Below, piece after piece: positions 1 through 7,008 of a stretch of 22,961 nt of DNA (its first letter is position 1; the number at the start of each line of letters is the position of its first letter). The notes beneath the pieces were generated by a model that did no database searches, had not been told where the DNA came from, and saw only the letters and a program-made list of their open reading frames with translations. A program made the translations under genes and the position numbers. This stretch comes from SW-9-67-25 sp964623735. Its GTDB lineage: Archaea > Halobacteriota > Halobacteria > Halobacteriales > Haloarculaceae. The stretch is taken from assembly GCA_964623735.1 (NCBI GenBank), contig CAZUVE010000031.1:1-22961 (forward strand), in the 5' to 3' direction.

Positions 1-136
1 TAATCGACAGACGGAAAATTGATTGATCGGAGACTGTCGGGTGTCGAAAGTGAGTGGGTTGTCAGTTCGCGTCATAATCTATTCACGTTTTGCCGGCTAC
101 TTCAAATTTATTGTACGAGAAACAGTACAGGATATC

Positions 137-346
137 ATGCTGTTCGACGAGAAGATGGGCGATACCGTCCACATGGCCGTCGGCCGGGCCTACGGAGACA
201 CTGTCGGTGCGGACAACGAACAGAACGAGTCGGCAGTCCACGTGGACATGATTGTCGATATGAGCGAGAACTCGTCGATCGAGATCGACGGCGAGACCGT
301 CCAGCGGGATGGAACGTTCCGGTTCGAAGACGGCTTCGAACGGTAG
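137..346 (+). pseudogene. C-terminal fragment of an M29-family aminopeptidase
   Basis: About 69 codons match the end of thermophilic-type M29 metallo-aminopeptidases, cytoplasmic enzymes that remove N-terminal residues from peptides. Visible landmarks are FDEKMGDTVHMAVGRAYGDT, which carries the metal-region His and the Tyr of the active site, followed by AVHVDMIVDM with the His-x-Asp metal-ligand pair, and the closing acidic DGTFRFEDGFE segment. Full-length family members have about 360-410 residues, so more than 80 percent is missing. Similarity begins close to base 131-137. Upstream the same frame stays open to base 23, but it is AT-rich and reads as unrelated sequence. The fragment lacks the N-terminal domain and the catalytic Glu residues, so it cannot be an enzyme. 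Seen: the motifs. Inferred: the gene was cut by a deletion or insertion whose other side lies near or before the window edge. Confidence 0.7.
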
Positions 347-438
347 GACACGCCCCGTCGTGGCCGGCGTGTACCCGAGACATCCCTGCCGACCAGCGCG
401 GCCGGTGGATCAGTCGACACCCCGGCCGTCGAAATTCA

Positions 439-570
439 TCACTTGCGTTCCTGTTTCTCGTTGACGCCCTTCTTGAACTGGAGTACCGTCCGGCGGAGCA
501 TGAGGTACCCGAAGAAGACGAACAGGAGGACGAGAACGAGGATTCCGTACGTCACCAGGTCGGCGGCCAT
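439..570 (-). CDS. 43-residue single-span membrane peptide
   Basis: A short protein starting MAADLVTYG, followed by one hydrophobic helix (about residues 5-27, rich in Leu, Val and Phe, ending FFGYLML) and a basic cytoplasmic-looking tail (RRTVLQFKKGVNEKQERK). The ATG at 570 is preferred over longer upstream starts because a TATA-like CACTTTTGTCC lies about 30 nt upstream, as expected for a leaderless haloarchaeal transcript, and because upstream codons overlap the divergent gene without membrane-protein character. It is divergent from the winged-helix membrane gene at 679 and convergent with the aminopeptidase fragment. I recognise no function. Tiny one-helix proteins with this pattern are common hypotheticals in haloarchaea. 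Confidence 0.6.
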   Translation of the reverse strand: MAADLVTYGILVLVLLFVFFGYLMLRRTVLQFKKGVNEKQERK

Positions 571-678
571 ACAGTGTCTAGGGTGGGGACGGACAAAAGT
601 GGTTTCGACGGAAACGTGGCCCGGTGCCGTACAGCCTCTCGAAAAGACTGATGACAGCGGGGGTGGTACCGGTCGGTA

Positions 679-1704
679 ATGTCGCTGTTGCCCTCCAAAC
701 CCGACGCGTCCCCCTCCGAGGACGCGGACCCCCGCGTCATCGGCGTCGACAGCGAGGACGCCGACGATGTGCTGTCGGCTCTCTCCTCGGAGACCGCACG
801 GAACATTCTCGCAGAAGTCCACGACGATCCCGCCCCGCCCTCCGAACTCGCAGAGCGTGTCGACACGTCCCTCCAGAACACACAGTACCATCTCGAGAAA
901 CTCGAAGACGCCGGTGCGGTCGAGGTCGTCGACACCGCCTACTCCGCGAAGGGGCGGGAGATGGATGTCTACGCGGCTGCCGACCAGCCACTCGTCATCT
1001 TCGCCGGCGATCAGGAGGACTCCTCGGTTCTCCGCACGGCGATCCAGCGACTCGTCGGCGCGCTGGGGGTGCTGGCGCTCGCCAGTTTTGCCGTCCAGGC
1101 GCTGTTCGGTCGGACCGCTCTCCTCGGCGGCGGTGACGTCGGCGGAGCGGGCGGCGACGGCGCCGAGATTAGTGGCGACGGCGGCGACGCCGGCGCGGGC
1201 ACCACCGGCGACGGTGGGGACGGCGGCGACGCCGGGGCTGTGGACACCGACGGCGACGGCGGGGACGGCGGCGACGCCGGCGCGGGCACCACCGGCGACG
1301 ACGCCGCAGAGGTCACCGAGACCACGACCCCGGAGGCGACGCCGATGGCCGACACCCCGACGCCGGAACCGACGGGCCAGCCCACGCCGCAGGCGACCGA
1401 GGCGCCACAGGCGACCGGAACGCCGACCCCCGAGCCGGCCGGGACGCCGACGCTGCGGGCGACCGGAACGCCGTCCCCGGCGGAGCCCTCGACCCCGGAA
1501 CCGACAGCGACTGCGACGGCGACGTCGACGGAGACACCGGTTCCGACCGAGACTCCGGAGGCGTTCGAGGCGGTGACGCCGACGCCGGAAGTCGCCGACG
1601 GCGCCGCAGGGGCGGCGGCCGGCCTGCCCCCGGGACTGCTCTTCTTTGCCGGCGGCGCCTTCGTGCTCGGGGTCGCCACCGTGGCCTGGTACCTGGGTCA
1701 GTGA
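679..1704 (+). CDS. membrane-anchored ArsR-like winged-helix protein with repetitive linker
   Basis: A 341-residue protein. Residues about 28-105 form a winged helix-turn-helix of the ArsR type (VLSALSSETARNILAEV, then SELAERVDTSLQNTQYHLEK and a wing ending GREMDVYAAADQPLVIF). Residues about 124-146 form a first membrane helix. Residues 147-310 are low complexity: a Gly/Asp/Ala block with GDGGDAGAGTTGD-type repeats, then a Thr/Pro/Glu block with TPEPTG and TPEPAG units. Residues about 313-338 form a second membrane helix, ending AWYLGQ. Family knowledge: such haloarchaeal HTH-membrane proteins are thought to be membrane-tethered regulators. Inference: the DNA-binding domain is cytoplasmic and the Thr-rich linker is exposed outside, where it could be O-glycosylated. 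At DNA level the linker contains a perfect 36-bp direct repeat (1178-1213 and 1265-1300), so repeat number may vary. The target genes are not evident. Confidence 0.75.
   Translation: MSLLPSKPDASPSEDADPRVIGVDSEDADDVLSALSSETARNILAEVHDDPAPPSELAERVDTSLQNTQYHLEKLEDAGAVEVVDTAYSAKGREMDVYAAADQPLVIFAGDQEDSSVLRTAIQRLVGALGVLALASFAVQALFGRTALLGGGDVGGAGGDGAEISGDGGDAGAGTTGDGGDGGDAGAVDTDGDGGDGGDAGAGTTGDDAAEVTETTTPEATPMADTPTPEPTGQPTPQATEAPQATGTPTPEPAGTPTLRATGTPSPAEPSTPEPTATATATSTETPVPTETPEAFEAVTPTPEVADGAAGAAAGLPPGLLFFAGGAFVLGVATVAWYLGQ
1178..1300 (+). repeat. in-frame 36-bp direct repeat, 87-bp period
   Basis: Bases 1178-1213 and 1265-1300 are identical and lie a multiple of three apart (29 codons), with a partial third copy near 1219-1234. 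They encode the Gly/Asp-rich part of the linker in the winged-helix membrane protein. In-frame repeats of this kind expand and contract by replication slippage, so linker length may differ between strains. It is also a spot where short-read assembly may miscount units. Confidence 0.85.
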
Positions 1705-1722
1705 CTCAAACGCGTCTTTGAG
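1705..1722 (+). terminator. short hairpin after the winged-helix membrane gene
   Basis: CTCAAA (1705-1710) and TTTGAG (1717-1722) form a 6-bp stem with a 6-nt loop, starting one base after the TGA stop. No T-tract follows directly, so a role in termination is a guess based on position. Confidence 0.3.
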
Positions 1723-1835
1723 CCTCCGTCGGCTACTTTACGTTTCCGCACATAGGCTGGAATGCGTCAATCCGCTTCGGCCCTCCACTACCCGAACTGC
1801 GGTCCACCTTCCACTGCCTGCTTCCTTTCCCGCCC

Positions 1836-1982
1836 TTACAGGCGAAACGCGGCGAAGACTTCTCCTTCCGGCGTGTGCAGTCGACCGCGTAACTCGCCGT
1901 CCCCGGGTTCAGGCGTCGCGTACGCCGGCCGGGACCCGCGCGGGTCGTCTCGGCTGTGAGTGTCTGCGAGCGCGACGAGCAC
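1836..1982 (-). pseudogene. probable remnant of a YfcE-type metallophosphoesterase
   Basis: A 48-codon frame begins at a GTG and reads VLVALADTHSRDDPRG, the style of a calcineurin-like phosphoesterase start (beta strand followed by the D-x-H metal motif). It then continues directly into SRPAYATPEPGDGELRGRL and TPEGEVFAAFRL, which resembles the end of haloarchaeal phosphoesterases, where a Pro-Gly-Ser-His metal motif is followed by DPRG-x-RPA. If correct, about 110-120 central residues holding the other metal ligands have been lost, perhaps by recombination at the similar Asp-Asp-Pro-Arg stretches. A TATA-like GGATTATTCC (minus strand, near 2006-2016) is still present upstream. The match is from memory of the family pattern and rests on about 45 residues, so it could instead be a small unknown protein. 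Confidence 0.45.
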
Positions 1983-2051
1983 ACGCCCGTGACAGTCCTG
2001 GCCGAGGAATAATCCATTGCATACTTGCACGGAGCGGACGACGTACCGGCG

Positions 2052-3068
2052 ATGGCAAGCAGCAAGTCGGTAGTGGTCGCCGCGCTGATCGCGAACGGCG
2101 CCATTGCGGTTCTGAAGTTCCTCGGATTCCTCCTGACCGGGAGCCCATCGATGCTCTCGGAGACGTACCACTCGGTCTCCGATACCGGCAACCAGGTGTT
2201 CCTGTTGATCGGCCTCCGGTACGGCTCCCGCCAACCGGACGACCGCCACCCCTTCGGGTACGGGAAGGCGCAGTTTTTCTACTCGTTTCTGGTGTCGGTG
2301 TTGCTTTTCGGTATTGCCGGCTGGGAGTCGGCGACACACGGCTGGGGGAAGGTCCGGGCGGCGCTGGGACAGGAGTCCGGGCACGGCGCCGAAGCCGGCG
2401 CGCAGACCGCGGAACTGCTCGGGCGGGAGTTCCCCGCCGTGTACGTCAACTACGGCGTCCTGATCGGCGCCATCGTCTTCGAGACGTACGCCCTTGCGAA
2501 GGCGCGCAAGGCGATGCGACGCCAGATCAGGGACAACAACTGGAGCGGATACCGGGAGGCGTTCCGGAAGACTGCGGACACGACGACGCTGACTGCCCTC
2601 ACCGAGGACACAATCGCGCTCGGCGGGGCCGGTATAGCGCTGTTCGGCGTCTGGCTGACCCGGATGACTGGCAACGAGCTTTACGACGCCGCGGCGGCAC
2701 TGCTGATCGGCCTCATGCTGATGGGGTTCGCGCTGGCGCTGGCCTGGGAGAACAAGCGCCTCCTGCTGGGCGAGAGCCTGTCCCCCGACGTCGAACGCGA
2801 CCTCCGGGAGGTGGTGGCCGGCGTGGCGGGTGTCGCCGACGTGGTCGACCTCCGGACGGTTTATTTCGGACCGCGGACCGTCCTCGTCACGACCGACGTC
2901 GACTTCGAGCGCGGCCTGGCCGGCCGGGGCATCGACGACACCGTCGACGACGTCGAGCGTGCGCTGAAGGAAGCCAACAGCGACATCGAGACGGTCTACG
3001 TCGAAGTCGAAAAGGACGAGAAGGTGTCCGTCCGGGACGCCGACCGATCCGGCGAGGACGGACACTGA
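2052..3068 (+). CDS. cation diffusion facilitator (CDF) transporter, SLC30A9-like
   Basis: A 338-residue inner-membrane antiporter that would export a divalent metal such as zinc, manganese or cobalt in exchange for protons. Family signatures: SKSVVVAALIANGAIAVLKF as helix 1, SETYHSVSDTGNQ in helix 2 with the His and Asp of the metal site four residues apart, HPFGYGKAQFFYSFLVS leading into helix 3, and LTEDTIALGGAG in helix 5, where other CDF subfamilies have His-x3-Asp. The HPFGYGK and TEDT variants place it with the SLC30A9/YbjT-like branch and not with ZitB. The C-terminal 90 residues form the usual cytoplasmic ferredoxin-like dimer domain (VAGVADVVDLRTVYFGPRTV). ATG 2052 is chosen over an in-frame TTG at 2025 because homologs begin at MASSK-like residues. 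It lies 48 bp upstream of the FAH gene on the same strand. Metal specificity cannot be read from the sequence. Confidence 0.88.
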   Translation: MASSKSVVVAALIANGAIAVLKFLGFLLTGSPSMLSETYHSVSDTGNQVFLLIGLRYGSRQPDDRHPFGYGKAQFFYSFLVSVLLFGIAGWESATHGWGKVRAALGQESGHGAEAGAQTAELLGREFPAVYVNYGVLIGAIVFETYALAKARKAMRRQIRDNNWSGYREAFRKTADTTTLTALTEDTIALGGAGIALFGVWLTRMTGNELYDAAAALLIGLMLMGFALALAWENKRLLLGESLSPDVERDLREVVAGVAGVADVVDLRTVYFGPRTVLVTTDVDFERGLAGRGIDDTVDDVERALKEANSDIETVYVEVEKDEKVSVRDADRSGEDGH

Positions 3069-3116
3069 CCGCCGCCAGCCGAATCACGTAAACCCCGTCA
3101 GGGCGAATGCCTGCCG

Positions 3117-3872
3117 ATGAAACTGGCACGCGTCCGGACCGACGAAGGGGTCCGCGAGGGCGAGTACCTCCACGGAGACACCACCGACGGCAACAGCGGG
3201 ACGGTCACGACGGACGACGGCACGACGTACCGCGTCGGCCCGGACGCCGAACTGCTGGCGCCCTGCGAGCCCGGGACCTTCTACTGTGTGGGGCGAAACT
3301 TCGCCGCGACGCTCGACCAGATGGACTACGACGTGCCGGAGGAACCGGACTGGTTCATCAAACCCGCAGTCTCTCTCCACGGCCCCGGTGATCCCATCGT
3401 TCACCCGCCGTGGACCGAGGAACTCACCTACGCGGGCGAACTCGCGGCCGTGATCGACGAGCCCTGCACTGCCCTCGACGGCGAATCCGCGGTGCGGGAG
3501 GTGCTGCGCGGCTGGACAATCCTGAACGACCTCGACGCCCTGGACCAGCCCGGCCGGACCGCCCGGAAGGCCTTCGACGGGTCGGCTCCCCTCGGGCCGG
3601 TCGTGGAGACCGACCTCGACCCGCGCGGCCTGGAGATGGAGACGCACGTCGCCGGCGAGTTACGCCAGGAGGCAAACACGGAACTGATGCTGTTCGACCC
3701 CTACGAGGTCGTGGCCTTCCTCTCGGAGCGGTACACCTTCCAGCCCGGCGACGTCGTCTCGTTCGGGAGCCCCGCCAACCCGGGCCTGCTGGAACCCGGC
3801 GACGACGTCGAGGTCTGGTACGAGAGCATCGGCCGGCTCCGGAACCCGGTCGTCGGACCCGGGACGGACTGA
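3117..3872 (+). CDS. fumarylacetoacetate hydrolase (FAH) family protein
   Basis: A 251-residue FAH-fold protein. These are metal-dependent enzymes that cleave or decarboxylate beta-diketo acids such as acylpyruvates. Landmarks: FYCVGRNFAATLDQM (residues 55-69), a WFIKP strand (79-83), ELTYAGELAAVID (102-114), ILNDLDALDQPG (135-146), RKAFDGSAPLGP (150-161), QEANTELMLFDPYEVVAFLS and PGDVVSFGSPANPG near the end. Length is typical for the single-domain family. One feature is unusual: the metal motif normally read as Tyr-Glu-x-Glu-Leu is Tyr-Ala-Gly-Glu-Leu here, so the first of the three acidic metal ligands (position 106) is Ala, while Glu108 and Asp138 remain. I believe this variant recurs in haloarchaeal relatives, which would make it a subfamily trait and not damage, but cannot confirm it here. 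The substrate is unknown. The stop codon lies inside a palindromic repeat. Confidence 0.85.
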   Translation: MKLARVRTDEGVREGEYLHGDTTDGNSGTVTTDDGTTYRVGPDAELLAPCEPGTFYCVGRNFAATLDQMDYDVPEEPDWFIKPAVSLHGPGDPIVHPPWTEELTYAGELAAVIDEPCTALDGESAVREVLRGWTILNDLDALDQPGRTARKAFDGSAPLGPVVETDLDPRGLEMETHVAGELRQEANTELMLFDPYEVVAFLSERYTFQPGDVVSFGSPANPGLLEPGDDVEVWYESIGRLRNPVVGPGTD

Positions 3873-3954
3873 TACGGATCGGTGTCAGTCAGTGCCGGAT
3901 CGACCGCACACGTCGTGCGGTCGGACCGGGAAACAGGTACAGCAATCACTATGA
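3870..3954 (+). repeat. 85-bp imperfect palindromic element, copy 1
   Basis: Two 40-nt arms (3870-3909 and 3915-3954) flank the 5-nt centre ACGTC. The arms match at 26 of 40 positions when one is reverse-complemented, with a perfect 9-bp inner stem CGACCGCAC/GTGCGGTCG. The first three bases are the TGA stop codon of the FAH gene. The copy lies between convergent genes. The left arm shares 36 of 40 bases with copy 2 (6939-6978), including a 29-base identical run, and both arms align without gaps to copy 3 (14260-14345). Confidence 0.85.
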
Positions 3955-3997
3955 TAGTGAGCGGGGCCATTGCCCCCGAGCGAAGTCCGGGAGGATG

Positions 3998-4966
3998 TCA
4001 ACGGGCCCTGGCGTCACGGAGCTGGTGGAACGTGGACGTGTACCGGCGGAGCTTCCGGAGCAGGTACAGGCCCCAGAGGGTGTCGTAGACGAGCACGTAG
4101 CCGAGAAAGCCGACCAGCGGCGGGACCTCGAGCACCGTCGCGATCAGCCCGGACCCGAGACCGACGGTCGTGTTGTAGGTGGCGTGGATCAATGCGGCGA
4201 TGAGCAGGCCCTTGATGACGATCGGACCGCGCTGTCCGGGGTTGAATTTCGCCAGCCCGAGGTAGTAGCCGGCGACCGCCGAGTAGATGACGTGGCCCGG
4301 GCCGGCAAGCGCCCGGACAGCAGTGATTTCGCCGCCGGCGCCGATGATGGCGGTCAGGCCGGCGCCCATGGCGACGTCGCCCATCTGCTGGGCGATGAAA
4401 ATCGAGTTCTCGACAGTCGCGAACCCGAGCCCGGCCATCGCGCCGTAGACGGCCCCGTCGACAACGCAGTCGAACGAGTCCGACCCGTAGGCGTACAGCC
4501 GGACGGCGAGCAACTTCACCGCCTCCTCGGTCGGCCCGACGACCACGAAGAAGAAGACGGCCATCCCGGCGAACCCGAGGGGGTCGAACGCGGGCTGGAG
4601 TGCCGAGTTGACCACGGCGGCGAAACTCGCGGTCAGGATGCTCAGCAGGAATGTGGCGACCAGCAACCGGACCGGCTCCCCGCTGGTCGTGTCGCTGTAG
4701 TAGACGTACGCGGCGAGTCCGAACGCCGGCAGGGCCGAAAAGAGCGTCAGGACGCCCACCTGCGGGTCGACAAGCGCCGAGAGGCCGCCGATGCCAAGCA
4801 GGATCAGGAGTGCGGTCAGGACGACGGCGGTCCAGGCTGCCCGGAGGACCAGCCTGTGGATTCCCGAAGCGATCCGGTCGATTCGCGTGCGAGGCTCCCA
4901 CGTCGCGATGTCGTAGAGGTCGGTCTCCTCGTCGGCGAGGTCCCTCACGGGGTCGTGCTCGGCCAT
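3998..4966 (-). CDS. PrsW-family intramembrane metalloprotease
   Basis: A 322-residue polytopic membrane protein with about eight hydrophobic helices after a charged 40-residue N-terminus. It carries the family M82 motifs in order: GPTEEAVK (Glu147, Glu148, Lys151), FATVEN (Glu186, Asn187), GHVIYS (His225) and HATYN (His261). Together these define the putative zinc site. In Bacillus, PrsW makes the site-1 cut in the anti-sigma factor RsiW. Archaea lack that partner, so the substrate here is unknown, and many haloarchaea have similar PrsW-like proteins. A TATA-like CAATTAGG lies about 25-32 nt upstream of the ATG on the minus strand. The gene is convergent with FAH and divergent from the S9 peptidase, with only 94 bp shared between the two starts. 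Confidence 0.85.
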   Translation of the reverse strand: MAEHDPVRDLADEETDLYDIATWEPRTRIDRIASGIHRLVLRAAWTAVVLTALLILLGIGGLSALVDPQVGVLTLFSALPAFGLAAYVYYSDTTSGEPVRLLVATFLLSILTASFAAVVNSALQPAFDPLGFAGMAVFFFVVVGPTEEAVKLLAVRLYAYGSDSFDCVVDGAVYGAMAGLGFATVENSIFIAQQMGDVAMGAGLTAIIGAGGEITAVRALAGPGHVIYSAVAGYYLGLAKFNPGQRGPIVIKGLLIAALIHATYNTTVGLGSGLIATVLEVPPLVGFLGYVLVYDTLWGLYLLRKLRRYTSTFHQLRDARAR

Positions 4967-5022
4967 ACCCCCCGTTCGGAGACCAGCACCTAATTGTTCG
5001 GTGACCGCTACGTTACCTCCTA

Positions 5023-5043
5023 CCGACAGGCTTCAACTGTCGG
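5023..5043 (+). promoter_or_regulatory. perfect inverted repeat over the S9 peptidase core promoter
   Basis: CCGACAG and CTGTCGG (7 bp each, 7-nt spacer) are centred about 28 nt before the ATG at 5061, where the TATA box of a leaderless gene would sit (spacer GCTTCAA). A dyad at this place is a plausible operator for a homodimeric regulator. No second copy was noticed in the window. Confidence 0.4.
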
Positions 5044-5060
5044 CTTCCCTACCGGCCTCC

Positions 5061-6941
5061 ATGGCAGACCCCGAGACCCCCGATGTCCTGGAAGCGCTCG
5101 CGTCCCTCCCGACGATGGCCCACCCGACCGCGTCGCCCGAGGGCGGGTCGGTCGCCCTCTACTACGACGTGACGGGACGCAACGAACTGCACGTCCTCGA
5201 CGTCTCGGAGGGGTCGCTCGACCAGTGGTCGGCGGGCACCGTCCCGCGGAACGCGCGCTGGTACGTCAGGTGGGCGGCCGACGGCGGACGGGTGTTTTTC
5301 CACCGCGACGAGGCCGGGGACGAACAGAACGACGTCCACGCGCTCGCGCCCGACGGGGCCGCCACGGCAGTCGTCCAGTCAGACGGCCAGAACGTCCTCC
5401 AGGACGTCGGCGGGGACGGCGAGACGCTGCTGGTCGGGTCGAACCGCGACGGCCAGATGAACGTCTACCGACACGACCTCCCCGCCGGCGAGACGGCGAA
5501 ACTCACCGACTACGACCGCGCGGTCTGGGGGGCAGTTCTCGCGCCGGACTGCGACTGCTTTGCATACGCCACCAACGAGACCGACGACTTCGACAACCGG
5601 GACGTCTACGTTGCGAACGCGGACGGGAGCAGCGCGCGCAACCTCGAACTCGGCGCGGTGGGCGCGGAGTGTCATCCCGCCGACTGGGGTCCGGATGGCG
5701 AGCACCTCCTCGTCGGGGACAACACCCCCGACCTCGGCCGGGTCGGCGTCTACGACTGCCGGGACGGCGACGTGCGGTGGTACGGTGACGGCGAGTCCGA
5801 GGAGAGCCCCGTGGCAGTCCTGCCGGGCGGGGAGCGCGCGCTCGCGACCCGGATCCGGGGTCCGACCACGGTCCCGGTCGTCTACGACCTCGAGACCGGC
5901 GAGGGGCGGGAACTGGACCTCCCCGAGGGGGTCGCGTCGTTCGGCGGCTGGTACCACCGCACGGTCACGCTGGACGAGGACCGCGTCCTGGTCGAGCACA
6001 CCACCCCGACCCGCCGGCCGGAACTGCTCGCGTACGACCTCGGGACCGACGAGTACGAGACGCTGCTGGCGGCCGACCACCGCCGGTTCGAGCCCGACGA
6101 CTTCGCCGACGCCGAGTACTTCACCGTCGAGTCGGACGGCGTCCCACGGACGCCGGCGCGGGCCGTCGAACACGACCCCGCCGATACCCTGGAGATCGGG
6201 GCGCTGTTCTACGACTCGGGGGCGCGCCCCTCGCCGCTCGTCGTCACCCCCCACGGCGGCCCGCGCGCCCGGGACGACAAGTCCTTCGACCTCTACACGC
6301 AGGTGCTGGTCGCGCGGGGCTACTCCGTTCTCCGGGTCAACTACCGCGGGTCGTCGGGCCGGGGCCGGGCGTTCGCCGAGCGTCTCATCGGCGACTGGGG
6401 CGGGGCCGAGCAGGGCGACGTCGCGTCCGCCGCCGAGGCGGCGCTGGACCGCTCCAGCTGGCTCGACGGGGACCGCGTCGCCGTCTTCGGGGGCTCCTAC
6501 GGCGGCTACTCGGCCTTCTGGCAGCTCGTGCAGTACCCCGACCTCTACCGGGCCGGGGTCGCATGGATCGGCCTCACCGACCTCCCGGACATGTACGAGA
6601 ACACGATGCCCCACTACCGGGTCGAACTGATGGAGAAGTACCTCGGGACGCCCGCCGACAACCCGGACCTCTACGAGGAACGCTCGCCGGTCACCCACGC
6701 GGCCAATCTGGCGGCCCCGCTGTTGATCGTCCACGGCGTCAACGACAGCCGTGTGCCGGTCTCTCAGGCCCGGCTCTTCCGCGACGCCCTCCGCGAGGCC
6801 GGCTACGAGCGGGGTACCGACTTCGAGTACCGCGAACTCGGCGAGGAGGGCCACGCCTCGACCGACCAGGACCAGAAACTCCGGATGTTCCGCCTGCTCG
6901 ATGACTTCCTCGGCTGCCGTCTCGACGGGGAGGCGGACTGA
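5061..6941 (+). CDS. S9 family serine peptidase (prolyl oligopeptidase / acylaminoacyl-peptidase type)
   Basis: A 626-residue cytoplasmic peptidase expected to cleave short peptides. The first ~350 residues form a beta-propeller with repeated DGxxLLVG-like blades that filters substrate by size. The last ~250 are an alpha/beta hydrolase domain. Active-site features: HGGP (398-401, oxyanion region), FGGSYGGYS with nucleophile Ser479, HGVNDSRVPVSQ with Asp562, and EEGHAS with His598. This order and the GGSYGGYS sequence place it in the S9C/acylaminoacyl-peptidase-like group. No signal peptide is seen. The ATG at 5061 (MADPETPDV) is chosen because earlier in-frame starts fall inside the promoter palindrome and lack family-like residues. 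It is transcribed alone, and the TGA stop lies in palindromic repeat copy 2. Confidence 0.9.
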   Translation: MADPETPDVLEALASLPTMAHPTASPEGGSVALYYDVTGRNELHVLDVSEGSLDQWSAGTVPRNARWYVRWAADGGRVFFHRDEAGDEQNDVHALAPDGAATAVVQSDGQNVLQDVGGDGETLLVGSNRDGQMNVYRHDLPAGETAKLTDYDRAVWGAVLAPDCDCFAYATNETDDFDNRDVYVANADGSSARNLELGAVGAECHPADWGPDGEHLLVGDNTPDLGRVGVYDCRDGDVRWYGDGESEESPVAVLPGGERALATRIRGPTTVPVVYDLETGEGRELDLPEGVASFGGWYHRTVTLDEDRVLVEHTTPTRRPELLAYDLGTDEYETLLAADHRRFEPDDFADAEYFTVESDGVPRTPARAVEHDPADTLEIGALFYDSGARPSPLVVTPHGGPRARDDKSFDLYTQVLVARGYSVLRVNYRGSSGRGRAFAERLIGDWGGAEQGDVASAAEAALDRSSWLDGDRVAVFGGSYGGYSAFWQLVQYPDLYRAGVAWIGLTDLPDMYENTMPHYRVELMEKYLGTPADNPDLYEERSPVTHAANLAAPLLIVHGVNDSRVPVSQARLFRDALREAGYERGTDFEYRELGEEGHASTDQDQKLRMFRLLDDFLGCRLDGEAD

Positions 6942-6978
6942 GAGTGATTGGTGTCAGTCAGTGCCGGATCGACCGCAC
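6939..6978 (+). repeat. palindromic element, copy 2 (left arm only)
   Basis: Forty bases starting at the TGA stop of the S9 peptidase match the left arm of copy 1 at 36 of 40 positions, with 29 identical bases from 6950 to 6978. The match stops at the palindrome centre and the right arm is absent. What follows can still fold weakly (GGAT-ACCG against CGGT-ATCC, 6965-6988), so a hairpin may be conserved although the second arm is not. Confidence 0.75.
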
Positions 6979-7008
6979 CGCCGGTATCCGACGGGATCAC
7001 TTCTCGGC

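Noticed and set aside
1836..3065. A 409-codon minus-strand open frame across the CDF gene
   Set aside because: Only its last ~48 codons, outside the CDF gene, look like protein; the rest is a shadow of the transporter.
5379..6854. A 491-codon minus-strand frame inside the S9 peptidase
   Set aside because: It is an antisense shadow; the plus-strand frame carries the full catalytic triad.
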